Positions 45,618 to 55,590 of a stretch of 64,000 nucleotides of DNA are shown here, in pieces. Source of the stretch: Circinella minor (lineage: Eukaryota > Mucoromycota > Mucoromycetes > Mucorales > Lichtheimiaceae); contig JAEPRB010000091.1 of assembly GCA_016758965.1 (NCBI GenBank), positions 1 to 64,000 of the forward strand, read 5' to 3'. A model generated the notes under the pieces. It was not told where the DNA came from. It searched no databases and saw only the letters and a list, made by a program, of their open reading frames with translations. Made by a program: the position numbers and the translations under genes. Within the stretch, counting starts at the first letter, position 1. Each line of letters begins with the position of its first letter.

Positions 45618-45642
45618 AATTAATTCGCACCTTGTGAGCAGC
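45618..45642 (-). repeat. right terminal inverted repeat of the MITE-like element
   Basis: Reverse complement of 45141-45165, 25 of 25 positions. Confidence 0.85.
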
Positions 45643-45824
45643 TAGAGGTCATTCAATCATAAAATTAGCAATTTCGGGTTGCCATTCATATAACCTGTGC
45701 ATACGTATGGTTGAATAATTGATCTTGATTTTGATATATGTATATCGGGAAATGTATTGATCAGTGGAAGTACCGCTCGGAGCTCGTCCGAAAATAAGCA
45801 TATTATAGTGGCTGATGGATTCTT

Positions 45825-46050
45825 CCTTTTTTTTTTATATGCCGAAATTGAGGTCGTATATTCCCCATCATCGTTTATTGAACAATTTCACCCGATTATT
45901 CCGAATAGTATGAGAGAGTATGAAAGCCATATAAAGGCTCTTGATTCTGAAACTGGTGTTCAATCAGAGATACGGATAAAAGGCGTGTGGGTCCATAGTC
46001 AACTCCACCTAAGAAACTTCAGTTTTATTTTTGACGTCAGTTGATTTTTA
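45825..46050 (+). other. unique coding-like block in spacer 1
   Basis: Open for about 70 codons (from EIEVVYSPSSFIEQFHPIIP to LRNFSFIFDVS). Codon composition is protein-like, unlike the surrounding spacer, and no other spacer has it. No ATG-started gene or domain is recognisable. It may be an exon remnant brought in by rearrangement. Confidence 0.3.
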
Positions 46051-47050
46051 GGTTCAATAATATACTAGCCTATTTGATCAGATATCCGTTTTTTTTTTTT
46101 TTTTTTTTTTTTAGCAAAAATAAATAAATAATTATTATTATAGCACATACCAATTCAAAAAAAAAGTAACAAATATGCGTAGTAATTTTCTTCGATAGAA
46201 AATGTGAACATGTTGAAAGAAAATATCATTATAATTTTTCTTAATTGTAGTTTAATACGAAATGTTTTTGGTAATGGGCGTTTTAATAGGATCTTTAATA
46301 AGAATAATGGGAGGACAAAATGAAACATAAATTATAAACAAAAGTGTAGCAACAAATATGGTCTCCAGGTCATTGGAAAAAGTGTGTTCAAAAAAAAAAA
46401 AAAAGCACGTTACATTATGAATGTTCTTTACTCTCAAGTTTTGAAACAGTATCTAAAGTGAGATAATAAAACTGTTTCAAAGGGGGTTTTTTTTTCGCTT
46501 ACTTTTGTTTACTTGATAGTAGATAAGCACTATAAAGGATTTGTCATATTCAGTTCTTCGTTTACAGTAATATTGGTTCTAAAAAATGACTTTTCCAAAT
46601 TATGCAAAGTATGCTATCAATGAAAAGGGAAATTAGAGTAATCTGTTTTTCGAGTTCCGATAACTAAATAAAAAAATTATTTTCTTATTGTTCTTTTTTT
46701 TAGCTCTTCATTGAAAAAAGAAAAATACTCACTGAGGTATATTATAATAGTCGCAACTAGTACTGAAAATAATAATGTTTATTATCAATCAATATCAACA
46801 GAAAGAAAAAATTAGTTATAAAGAGAATACATTATCCTCAGAGAATTCGAGCGATCATTGTTTTCTTAAAAGAGCCTTCACTTTAAAACGTTTTAAAGTT
46901 TACGTCGTCGCCGCAACTTTCTTTGTGCATAATTATCATGGATATCCTCTTTAGTAAAAAAAAAAAATCTCAAAACTGAGATTACAAGTTTACGTTGTCG
47001 AAAAGTTCTCCTTATGTACAATTCTTTTTTTTTTTAATTTTATATATATA

Positions 47051-47330
47051 ATGATGAATTGGCAATCATACCTTAATTTTAATCTTATTGGTTTCAACAA
47101 CGTTAGTCAAGCCGCCATCAAGGTTAGTTCTACTGAAGCTCAAAATATTATTACCGGTTTCCGTGATAGAGATAGTCCGCTCTTTGCGTCGGGTATTCAT
47201 GTCGCTTGGTGTTCAGTATCTTACTCTCCATGTTAATAACCGTTCAATTTACGGTAAAGAGAACACTCGTGGTGTCCGTATTGTCAAGATCAACCAATAT
47301 CTCGTGATTGGTGTTTATAAGGAGGGCGCA
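47051..47330 (+). pseudogene. profilin pseudogene, B/C chimera (array copy 2)
   Basis: Starts MMNWQSYLNFNLIGFNNVSQ. Relative to copy 9 it lacks about 14 codons between AAI and KVSSTEA (in-frame deletion). A +1 frameshift near 47209 (GTCGCTTGG against GTCGCTGG in copy 4) breaks the centre. The C-terminal helix is missing: after GVYKEG the sequence passes straight into the CGCACATCTAA part of the 3'UTR block, so one deletion removed the gene end and the UTR start. The front half resembles class C and the middle (SPLFASGIHVA, QYLTL) class B. It has no TATAAAAAGG box upstream. Confidence 0.82.
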
Positions 47331-47569
47331 CATCTAACAAAACATATGATGATTTTTTTAAATATAATACATATTATTAAAATATATTGAATGTGAAAAG
47401 AAAATAGTTGCAGAATGGAAATATATTCAGTTGCAAATGATGCCACTTTTTGTCATATTAAATACTGTGAGACCATAAAATAGGATTATAGATAAAAGTT
47501 ATTTGATACTTGTAGTATATAATATAATAGAGCTCTGTATGTACTATATTATGAAGTATGAAAATATTA

Positions 47570-47830
47570 AAGTAACGAACTTCAAGTGGTATGACATCGT
47601 ATTTGGGCCGATCAATACATTTCCCGCTATATATATGTCAAAATCAAGATCGATTACTCAACCATATGTACAAGTTATATGAATTGATAATTTTATAATT
47701 GGATGACCTCTAGTACCTTATTTCATAAAAATGGTTTTGTTTCTAAATGAACTTTTTTCAGACACATTTATTAATTACATATCATTATTACTTCCGAAAT
47801 ACTAAACATCGTACAAGAGAACATGATTGA
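47570..47830 (-). repeat. inverted spacer module after copy 2
   Basis: ATACATTTCCCGCTATATAT, AAATCAAGATCGATTACTCA and the GACCTCTAGTACC junction read as the reverse complement of the module found in direct orientation after copies 1, 3, 5, 7 and 8 (for example 49855-50035). Confidence 0.7.
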
Positions 47831-48537
47831 AAAATATAGAGTGCTTGATGAATCCCCCTTTTTTTTCATAATTATTATACAGGTCCTTTACAGAAATCAG
47901 GTAGCCCAATTGAGAGAAAGTCTACTAGTAAAGTTGGAATATCAGTTATGAAAAGACTGTGTTGGAACAATACTTGTGTCTACGATTACAAACCAGATAC
48001 ATCTGGACCTCATTACGTGTTCAAGTTTCGAGTTTCTTTTTGACCAACGAGAATCTTTAACACGGACGGGCTTAAAACTCTGGTTGATACACCATTTCCA
48101 TACTGTATCAATTTTTTCGTGAAACTCTTGTTTATCTGGTACATGTGCTCATAAGTTAATTAAACAAACTTATATTCACAGACAAGAAGCAAAAAAAAAA
48201 CAAGATAGTATGTAACAGTGAATAGTTCATTGTAAAATGTCATTTTCTTAAACGACTTTCCATTTCTTTCGAGTTTGTTAATTTTTGTTAAAACATGGAG
48301 ATCAACCTCGGTAAATTATTCTTGTCTTCTTAATAGCTTTGGCTTTTAGTTAATAAAGTACGGACCGAGCGAGGTATATAATAGTAATTAGGAATAAAAT
48401 AACAATATCATTATCAATCAACTAACATCCGTATGGAAGATCAATTCGATAGTACATGATACATAGTTCTGGGTGAAGGCTATCGATTTTTTATGCTTAC
48501 GTCGTAGTACACTAAAAATTTATGAACTCCTCGTTAA

Positions 48538-48725
48538 CCATTTTAGAGTTTTACGCCGTAAATAAAATGCCCCACCACCATCTCGATGCAGAGTTTCGCC
48601 GAAGCTTTTCTTTGTGCATAATTATTATGTATATCCTCTTCAGTAAAAAAAAAAAAAGTTACAAGTTTAAGTTGTCCCCAAAGTTCTTCTCCTGGACAAT
48701 TTTTTATTATAAAAAGAAAGGGTTG
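48538..48725 (+). promoter_or_regulatory. profilin promoter module, copy 3
   Basis: From ACCATTTTAGAGTTTTACGC through CTTTGTGCATAATTATTATG to a TATAAAAAG box at 48717-48725, about 75 bp before the ATG. The same order occurs before copies 4-9. Confidence 0.55.
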
Positions 48726-48798
48726 TCAAATTTAATTTTTTCTTCATCTCTTTTTATTTGTTTTATCACTTTTCAAAATCTTATATATATATATATAA

Positions 48799-49221
48799 AT
48801 GAAGACTAAGCAAGACACCAATGGTGAAACCGTCATCGACTGGCAATCATACGTTGATGATGATCTTATGGGTTCTTCTCGTGTTAATGAAGCCGCTATC
48901 TATGATTTCAATGGTTCTAAATTGGCTAGTACTCCCGATTTCACGATAAGTGATTCTGAATTTAAAGAAATAGCTAATGGCTTCAATGGTACAGCTCCAT
49001 TCACAGAGAAAAAAGATGTTACTATCGTTGAAACGCCATACTCTACTGTAAGTTCGGATGATAAAGAGTTGTTTTCCGGTGAAAGTATCTCTGGAGGTGT
49101 GTTGATCTACAAGACCGGAGCGGTTTACTTGATTGTTACGTACGATGACTCTATTGAACCCGAAGCGTGTAAATCGGCCGTTGAGAGCTTAACTGAATAC
49201 TTCAAGGATGAAGGCTGGTAA
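48799..49221 (+). CDS. profilin, class A (array copy 3)
   Basis: Intronless, 140 residues. It shares the extension MKTKQDTNGETVIDWQSYVD and the Trp C-terminus with copy 1, and is closest to copies 1 and 5. Core differences from copy 1 cluster in the middle (for example EAAIYDFNGSKLASTPDFTI and KELFSGESISGGVLIYKTGA), while the flanks are nearly the same. It shows the profilin fold pattern AAIYDFNG, GGVLIYKTGAVYLIVTY and the final amphipathic helix, but not the GKKG basic turn that contributes to actin contact in many profilins, so actin binding may differ. Confidence 0.88.
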   Translation: MKTKQDTNGETVIDWQSYVDDDLMGSSRVNEAAIYDFNGSKLASTPDFTISDSEFKEIANGFNGTAPFTEKKDVTIVETPYSTVSSDDKELFSGESISGGVLIYKTGAVYLIVTYDDSIEPEACKSAVESLTEYFKDEGW

Positions 49222-50670
49222 AAAAAAAATTATAATTATAAAAAAACACCATATCTCATGTTTTCAATTGTTCTTTTTATTATTCTCGATATCCCCCCCA
49301 CGTATAAAACAATGCCCCCCTCCAAACGTATCCCACACATTATATATAGTTACATACATAACCCACATTTAATAAAGCGTAGTATTATTTTTTTTAAAGA
49401 AAAAATAAAACATATTATTAAAAGTAATGAATGTGATAAAAAAAGTGGGGAGAGGGTTGCATATAATTTAATTCCAATGAGGATGTCATCTTTCGCTATT
49501 TATTGAATACAGTGGGGCTGTAAAATACGGGTATGAATTATATTTATGGAAGTTTTTAATGCTCATAGTATATTATATAATAGTGTTCTATATATTTTAG
49601 AGTGTGAAAAAAAATATATACTCTTAATATAAGTTAAAAGCTCACTTTTAACTAAAAAAAAGGGAGGGGGGTGTCACTGAAGTTATGAGTTCATAATAAA
49701 AAGTTTGGAACATGACTTTATATGCTTTTTTTTTGTGCTGACTCTTTTAATATTTCTTACTACGTTTTAATATGTCTTTAAAAGAATATAAAGATATAGT
49801 AAATGTGTTTAAGAATTCACTTTAAAACAGAACCATTTCTATGGAATAAAAAAAAGGTAATTGCTAGAGGTCATACAATCCAATTTCGGGTTGCCATTCA
49901 TATAACTTGTGCATATGGTTGAATAATCGATCTTGATTTTGATATGTATATCGGGAAATGTATTGATCGGCCCAAATATGGTGTCATACCACTTGAAGTG
50001 CGTTCGAAAATGAGCAGAGTTTGTTGGATGCCTTTTTTTTTATACGCGATCTTCCCCAGAAATCGAGTCATAATCCAATTGAGAGAATAAGTCTATTAGT
50101 GAAGTTAGAATATCAGTTGAGCACAAACTGTGCTGGAACAAGATTTGTGTCTACACTCCACAAACAAAATACGTCTGGACCTCATCACTTGTTTCCAGCT
50201 TCTTTTTGACCAGCGAGAACCTTTCATACGGTTTAAAGCTCTGACTGGTGCACCACTTCCATACAGTACTGTATCAATTGTTTCTTCAAAAACGTGTTTA
50301 TCTGGTACATGTGTTCCTTAAAGTAATCAAACAAATGCATATCCAGAGACAAGAAAAAAAAAAGGCAAGATACTATGTGAATATAATAGTTCATTGGAAA
50401 CGTCATTTCCATAAACAACTTTCCATTTTTTTAACATTTGTTAAACATAGAGATCAGCCTTAGTAAAAGTATTCTTCTTCTTTTATTGGTATCGTTGGCT
50501 CTTAGTTAATAATAGGCAGACCAAGGAATGGAAAGAATAATATTATTATCAATCCACTAACATCCATACGGAAGAACAATTAGATAGTACATGATACATA
50601 ATTCTGGGAGAATCCTAATCAATTTTTTATGCTTACGTAGTACATTAAAAATTTATATGAACTCCTCGTT
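49222..50670. repeat. profilin spacer after copy 3 (A-type spacer)
   Basis: Modules in order: 3'UTR block (49255-49400), AATACAGTGGGGCTGTAAAA (49506), the direct GAGGTCAT...TATCGGGAAATGTATTGATC module (49866-49965), then the ATCAGTTGAGCACAAACTGT and GACCAGCGAGAACC module (50110-50225). The same order and spacing recur after copy 5. Confidence 0.75.
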
Positions 50671-50882
50671 AACCATTTTAGAGTTTTACGCCGTAATAAA
50701 ATGTAATTGTAACCTCCCTCTCTCGATGAACGTTAATGCAGAATCTTCGCCAGAGCTTTTGTTTGTGCATAATGATTATCTGTATATCCGTCTTCAGTAA
50801 AAAAAAAGAAGACAAACTCTCAAAAAGCCGTGGTTACAAGTTTTTAGACAATTCTGTTTTTTTTATAAAAAGCAGGAATTAG
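50671..50882 (+). promoter_or_regulatory. profilin promoter module, copy 4
   Basis: AACCATTTTAGAGTTTTACG at 50671, TTTGTGCATAATGATTATCT near 50760, and a TATAAAAAG box at 50874-50882, about 85 bp before the ATG. Confidence 0.55.
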
Positions 50883-50966
50883 AAAGTTTCAGTTCGTTTT
50901 TTTTTCTTCTTCACCTCTTTACTTTGTTGTTTTATTAATTTTTTTTTTAAATTTTATATATAAATT

Positions 50967-51353
50967 ATGTCTTGGCAATATTACGTTGATGAGTACCTTA
51001 TGAAGAATGGTAACGTTAGTGAAGGCGGCATCTTTGGTTTGAAAGATGGTTCTCCATGGGCTACGTCTCCTTCTTTTGAGGTTAAATCTTCTGACATTAA
51101 AGAGATTATTGCCGGTTTACGTGACACAAATAGTCCACTCTTTGCGTCGGGTATTCATGTCGCTGGTATTCAGTACCTTACTCTTAAGGCTAATGGCCGT
51201 TCAACTTACGGTAAAAAAGGCGCTACTGGTGTCTGTATCGCCAAGGCTGGACAATGTCTCGTGATCGGTGTCTACAAGGAAAATATTCGAGGTGGTGACT
51301 GTGCAAATACCGTTGAGAATATGGTTGGTTTCCTTTTGGAAAACGATTACTAA
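50967..51353 (+). CDS. profilin, class B (array copy 4)
   Basis: Intronless, 128 residues, the usual fungal profilin length. Starts MSWQYYVDEYLMKNGNVSEG. Conserved poly-proline-site aromatics are present: Trp3, Tyr6 and the terminal Tyr. The centre has IFGLKDGSPWATSPSFEVKS and the basic turn STYGKKGATGVCIAK, then CLVIGVYKE. It pairs with copy 6, from which it differs mainly at residues 48-70 and in the C-terminal helix. TATATAAATT immediately before the ATG is common to classes B and C. Confidence 0.9.
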   Translation: MSWQYYVDEYLMKNGNVSEGGIFGLKDGSPWATSPSFEVKSSDIKEIIAGLRDTNSPLFASGIHVAGIQYLTLKANGRSTYGKKGATGVCIAKAGQCLVIGVYKENIRGGDCANTVENMVGFLLENDY

Positions 51354-51829
51354 AAAATAATGCATAACTATACACAATACCGTGTCTCATATTTTCAATG
51401 ATCTTTTTTTTTTTGTTTTCGATATCCTCTTTCCTAACACAAATCCCTTCTTTAAATGTACCCCACACATTATATACATACATAACGCACATTTAATAAA
51501 GCATTTAATAATTTTTTTAGTGATATATACATATGTTACTAATATTACTATAATGAATGTGGAAAGAAAACGGTTGCAGAATGGAAATCGAATTTGCATA
51601 TAGAAATATTCAGTTGCAATGATGCCATCTTTCCCGATACTAAATACTCTGTAAAATATGGATATATATAAAAGTTATTCATACTTATAGCATCTAAGAT
51701 AATACAGCTCTGTATATTATGAAGTGTGAAATAAAAGATAATTACCAATATATACTCTTATACAATTAAAAGCTTACTTTTAATAGTAGGTGTCATTTAA
51801 ATTACGAGTTAATATTAAATAGTTTCGCA

Positions 51830-52105
51830 TCCAACAAACATTACTCATTTTCGAACGAACTTCAAGTGATATAACATCATATTTGCGCCGGTCAATACAT
51901 TTTCCGCTATATATATGTCAAAATCAAGATCGACTACTCAACCATATGTACAAGTTATATGAATGGCAACCCAAAATTGATAATTTTATGATTGGGTGAC
52001 CTCTAGTACCTTATTTCATAAAAATGGTTTTGTTTTTAAATGAACTTTTTTTAGGCACATTAAATAATATCATTATTACTTCCGAAATACTAAACATCGT
52101 ACGAA
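51830..52105 (-). repeat. inverted spacer module after copy 4
   Basis: The stretch from GCATCCAACAAACATTACTC to the GACCTCTAGTACCTTATTTC part and onward to CCGAAATACTAAAC is the reverse complement of the direct module beside copies 1, 5, 7 and 8. The sequences on either side keep normal orientation, so about 275 bp are flipped. Confidence 0.75.
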
Positions 52106-52798
52106 TAGAACATGATTGAAGAATATAGAGTGCTTGATGACCCCTTTTTTTTCATAATTACTATGCAGGTCGTTTACAGAAATCGGATAGTTCAATTGAG
52201 AGAAAGTCTACTAGTAAAGTTGGAATATCAGTTATGAAAAGACTGTGTTGGAACAACACTTGTGTCTACGATTACAAACCAGGTACATCTGGACTTCATT
52301 ACGTGTTCAAGTTTCGAGTTTCTTTTTGACCAACGAGAACCTTTAATACGGACGGGCTTAAAACTCTTGTTGATACACCATTTCCATACTGTATCAATTT
52401 TTTCGTGAAACTCTTGTTTATCTAGAACATGTGCTTATAATCAATTAAACAAACGCATATGCACAGACAAAAAAAAGAAAACAATCATGATAACATCTGA
52501 CAATTGATAATTCGTTGTAAAATATCATTTTCATAATAAACGACTTTCCATTTCTTTCGAGTTTGTTAATTTTTGTTAAAACATGGAGATCTATCTCAGT
52601 AAAGTATTCTTGTCCTCTTAATAGCTTTGGCTTTTAGTTAATAAAGTACGGACCGAGGTATATAATAGTAAAGGAAATAACAATAATATTATCAATCAAC
52701 TAACATCCATATGGAAGAACAATTAGATAGTACATGATACATAATTCTGGGAGAATCCTAATCGATTTTTATGTTTACGTAGTACACTGAAAATTTAT

Positions 52799-52948
52799 TA
52801 ACCATTTTAGAGTTTTATGCCGTAATAAAATGCCCGATCATCTCGATGCAGAGTTTCGCCGAAGCTTTTCTTTGTGCATGATTATTATGTATATCCTCTT
52901 CAGTAAAAAAAATGGTTACAAGTTCTTCTGTTTTTTTTTATAAAAATA
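52799..52948 (+). promoter_or_regulatory. profilin promoter module, copy 5
   Basis: ACCATTTTAGAGTTTTATGC at 52801, CTTTGTGCATGATTATTATG near 52869 and a weaker TATAAAAATAAAG box at 52939, 89 bp before the former ATG. Confidence 0.5.
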
Positions 52949-53027
52949 AAGAGTTGTCAAACTTAATTTTTTTTTTCATCTCTTTTATTTGTTTTATCAC
53001 TTTTCAAAATCTTATATATATATAAAA

Positions 53028-53452
53028 ATGAAGACTAAGTAAGACACCAATGGTGAAACCGTCATCGACTGGTAATCATACGTTGATGATGATCTTATGG
53101 GTTCTGGTTATGTTCGTGGAGCCGCTATCTATGATTTCAATGGTTCTATATTGGCTAGTACTCCTGATTTGATGATAAGTGATTCTGAGTTCCAAGAAAT
53201 AGTTATTGGCTTCAATGGTGCATATCCATTCACAGCGAAACAAGATGGTATATTATTGCTGAAATACCATACTCTACTGTATATTCCGATGATAGCGAGT
53301 CGCTTTTCGGTACAAATATCTCTGGAGGTGTATTTATCTACAAGACCGGAGCGGTTTACTTGATTGTTACGTACAATGACGATATTGATTCAGATGCGTG
53401 TAAATCGTTCGTTGAGAGCTTATTTGATCGCTTCAAGAATGAAGGCTGGTAA
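53028..53452 (+). pseudogene. profilin pseudogene, class A (array copy 5)
   Basis: Aligns end to end with copies 1 and 3. Codon 5 is TAA (53040-53042) and the codon after the first Trp is TAA (53073-53075); both are CAA in copies 1 and 3. A 1-nt deletion near 53253 (GGTATATTATTGC against GGTATTACTATTGC) shifts frame. The remainder still reads GSGYVRGAAIYDFNGSILAS, then GGVFIYKTGAVYLIVTYNDD and FDRFKNEGW, so inactivation is recent. Promoter module and 3'UTR block are retained. Confidence 0.93.
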
Positions 53453-54058
53453 AAAAAAATTATTGATTCATCATTCTAAAAAAAAAAAAAACACCTTGTC
53501 TCATGTTTTCAATTGTTCTTTTTATTATTCTCGATATCCCCCCCTCCGAATGTATCCCATACATTATCTATACATACATAACGCACATTTGTTAAAGCGT
53601 AGTATTATTTTTTTTAAAGAAAGAATAAAACATATTATTAAAAAGTAATGAATGTGATACAAAAAGTGGGGAGGGGGTTGTATATAATTTAATTCCAATG
53701 AGGATATCACCTTTCGCTATTTATTGAATACAGTGGGGCTGTACAATACGGGAATGAATTATATTTATGAAAGTTTCTAATGCCCATAGTATATTATATT
53801 ATATAATATAATAGAGTTCTGTATATTTTAAAGTGTGAAAAAAAATATAAGAGATACAACGAAGTCAATTAGAAAATATACTCTTAATGCAAGTTAAAAG
53901 CTCACTTTTAACAAAAAAGAAAAAAGGGGGGCGGGGGTGTCACTGAAATTATAAAAAGTTTGGAACATGACTTTATATGCTTTTTTTTTGTGCTGACTCT
54001 TTTAATATTTCTTAGGTTCTAATATCTTTAAAAGAATATAAAGATATAATAAATGCGT

Positions 54059-54391
54059 TTAAGAATTCACTTCAAAACAGAACCATTTCCATGGAATAAA
54101 AAAAAGGTAATTGCTAGAGGTCATACAATCCAATTTCGGGTTGCCATTCATATAACTTGTGCATATGGTTGAATAATCGATCTTGATTTTGATATATATA
54201 TCGGGAAATGTATTGATCGGCACAAATATGATGTCATACACTTGAAGTTCGTTCGAAAATGAGCAGAGTTTGTTGGATGCCTTTTTTTTATATACGCGAT
54301 CTTCCCCAGAAATCGAGTCATAATCCAATTGAGAGAATAAGTCTATTAGTAAAGCTAGAATATCAGTTGAGCACAAACTGTGTTGGAACAA
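54059..54391 (-). pseudogene. antisense coding-like relic in profilin spacer after copy 5
   Basis: Open for about 110 codons on the minus strand: DILALLIDLFSQLDYDSISG, then YDIIFVPINTFPDIYIKIKI, then CMTSSNYLFFIPWKWFCFEV. The homologous stretch after copy 8 (about 60600-60770, minus) reads YDIIFVPINTFPDIFIKLKI then DDTEIEQFYDWMISNYPFLI. Similar amino-acid strings with different base changes suggest that a protein-coding segment was once amplified with the profilins. No domain is recognised and no copy is intact. Confidence 0.4.
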
Positions 54392-54890
54392 GATTTGTGT
54401 CTACACGCCACAAACAAAATACGTCTGGACCTCATCACTTGTTTCCGGCTTCTTTTTGACCAGCGAGAACCTTTCATACAAACAGGCTTAAAGCTCTGGC
54501 TGGTGTAACATTTTTTGCGCACTGTATCAAATTTTTGATCAAACCTTTGTTTATCTGGTACATACGCTTCTAAAGTAATCAAACAAATGCATATCCAGAG
54601 ACAAGAAAAAAAAAGACAAGATACTATGTGAATATGATAGTTCATTGGAAACGTCATTTCCATAAACAGCTTTCCATTTTTGTAACATTTGTTAAACATA
54701 GAGATCAGCCTTAGTAAAAGTATTCTTCTTCTTTTATTGGTATCTTTGGCTCTTAGTTAATACTAGGCAGATCAAGGAATGAAAAGAGTGATATTATTAT
54801 CAATCAACTAGCATCCATATGGAAGATCAATTAGATAGTACATGATACATAATTCTGGGAGACACTAAAAAATTTATGAACTCCTCTTTA

Positions 54891-55130
54891 ACCATTTTAG
54901 AGTTTTACGCCGTAATAAAATGTAATTGTAACCTCACTCCCTCGATGAACGTTTATGCAGAATTTTCGCCAGAGCTTTTGTTTGTGCATAATTAATATGA
55001 ATGCCATTTACCCTCTTGTTTTTTTTTTTTTTTTTTAAAAAAAAACACTCTTAAAACTACGATTGTATGTTTACGGGAGGGGTCCGCAAAGTTCCTTTTT
55101 AAACAATTCTTTTTTTTTTATATAAAAAGG
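54891..55130 (+). promoter_or_regulatory. profilin promoter module, copy 6
   Basis: ACCATTTTAGAGTTTTACGC at 54891, GTTTGTGCATAATTAATATG near 54979 and TATAAAAAGG at 55121-55130, 74 bp before the ATG. Confidence 0.55.
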
Positions 55131-55203
55131 AGAAATTGGGAAGTTTTAATTCACTTCATTTCTTTATTTGTTTTATTACTTTTTTAAATTTTATATATAA
55201 ATT

Positions 55204-55590
55204 ATGTCTTGGCAACAGTACGTTGATGAAAACCTTATAGGGACCGGTAATGTTAGTCAAGCCGGCATCTTTGGTTTGAAAGATGGTTCTCCGTGGGCTA
55301 CTTCTCCTTCTTTTGAGGTTAAATCTTCTGATATTAAAAAGATTATTGCCGGTTTCCATGACCAAGGTATTTCACTCCATATGTCGGGTATTCATGTCGC
55401 TGGTGTTATGTACAGTGTTATTAAGGCTGATAATCTTTCAATCTACGGTAAAAAGGGCACTAGTGGTGTCTGTATCGCAAAGACTGAACAATGTCTCGTG
55501 ATCGGTGTTTACAAGGAGGGTATTGAAATTGGTAACTGTGCAAAGACCGTTGAGCAAATGGCTGATTTTCTTCGTCAAAAAAATTACTAA
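55204..55590 (+). CDS. profilin, class B (array copy 6)
   Basis: Intronless, 128 residues: MSWQQYVDENLIGTGNVSQA, then the same IFGLKDGSPWATSPSFEVKS as copy 4. It has the basic turn SIYGKKGTSGVCIAKTEQCL, then VIGVYKEGIEIGNCAKTVEQ, and ends QKNY. All aromatic residues of the poly-proline site (Trp3, Tyr6, terminal Tyr) are present. It and copy 4 are 4.24 kb apart, matching the 4.23 kb between copies 3 and 5, which indicates duplication of an A-B pair. Confidence 0.9.
   Translation: MSWQQYVDENLIGTGNVSQAGIFGLKDGSPWATSPSFEVKSSDIKKIIAGFHDQGISLHMSGIHVAGVMYSVIKADNLSIYGKKGTSGVCIAKTEQCLVIGVYKEGIEIGNCAKTVEQMADFLRQKNY

Larger units (their letters stand above)
45141..45642. mobile_element. 502-bp MITE-like element with 25-bp inverted repeats
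   Basis: GCTGCTCACAAGGTGCGAAT followed by TAATT lies at 45141-45165 and in reverse complement at 45618-45642 with no mismatch. It has no coding frame. It interrupts the spacer motif GGTACTAGAGGTCAT, which is preserved intact, on the opposite strand, at about 47701-47732 and 51999-52015. The flanks read TAGAA on the left and TAGAG on the right, so the target duplication is TAG to TAGAG. Non-autonomous DNA transposon; family not recognised. Confidence 0.8.
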
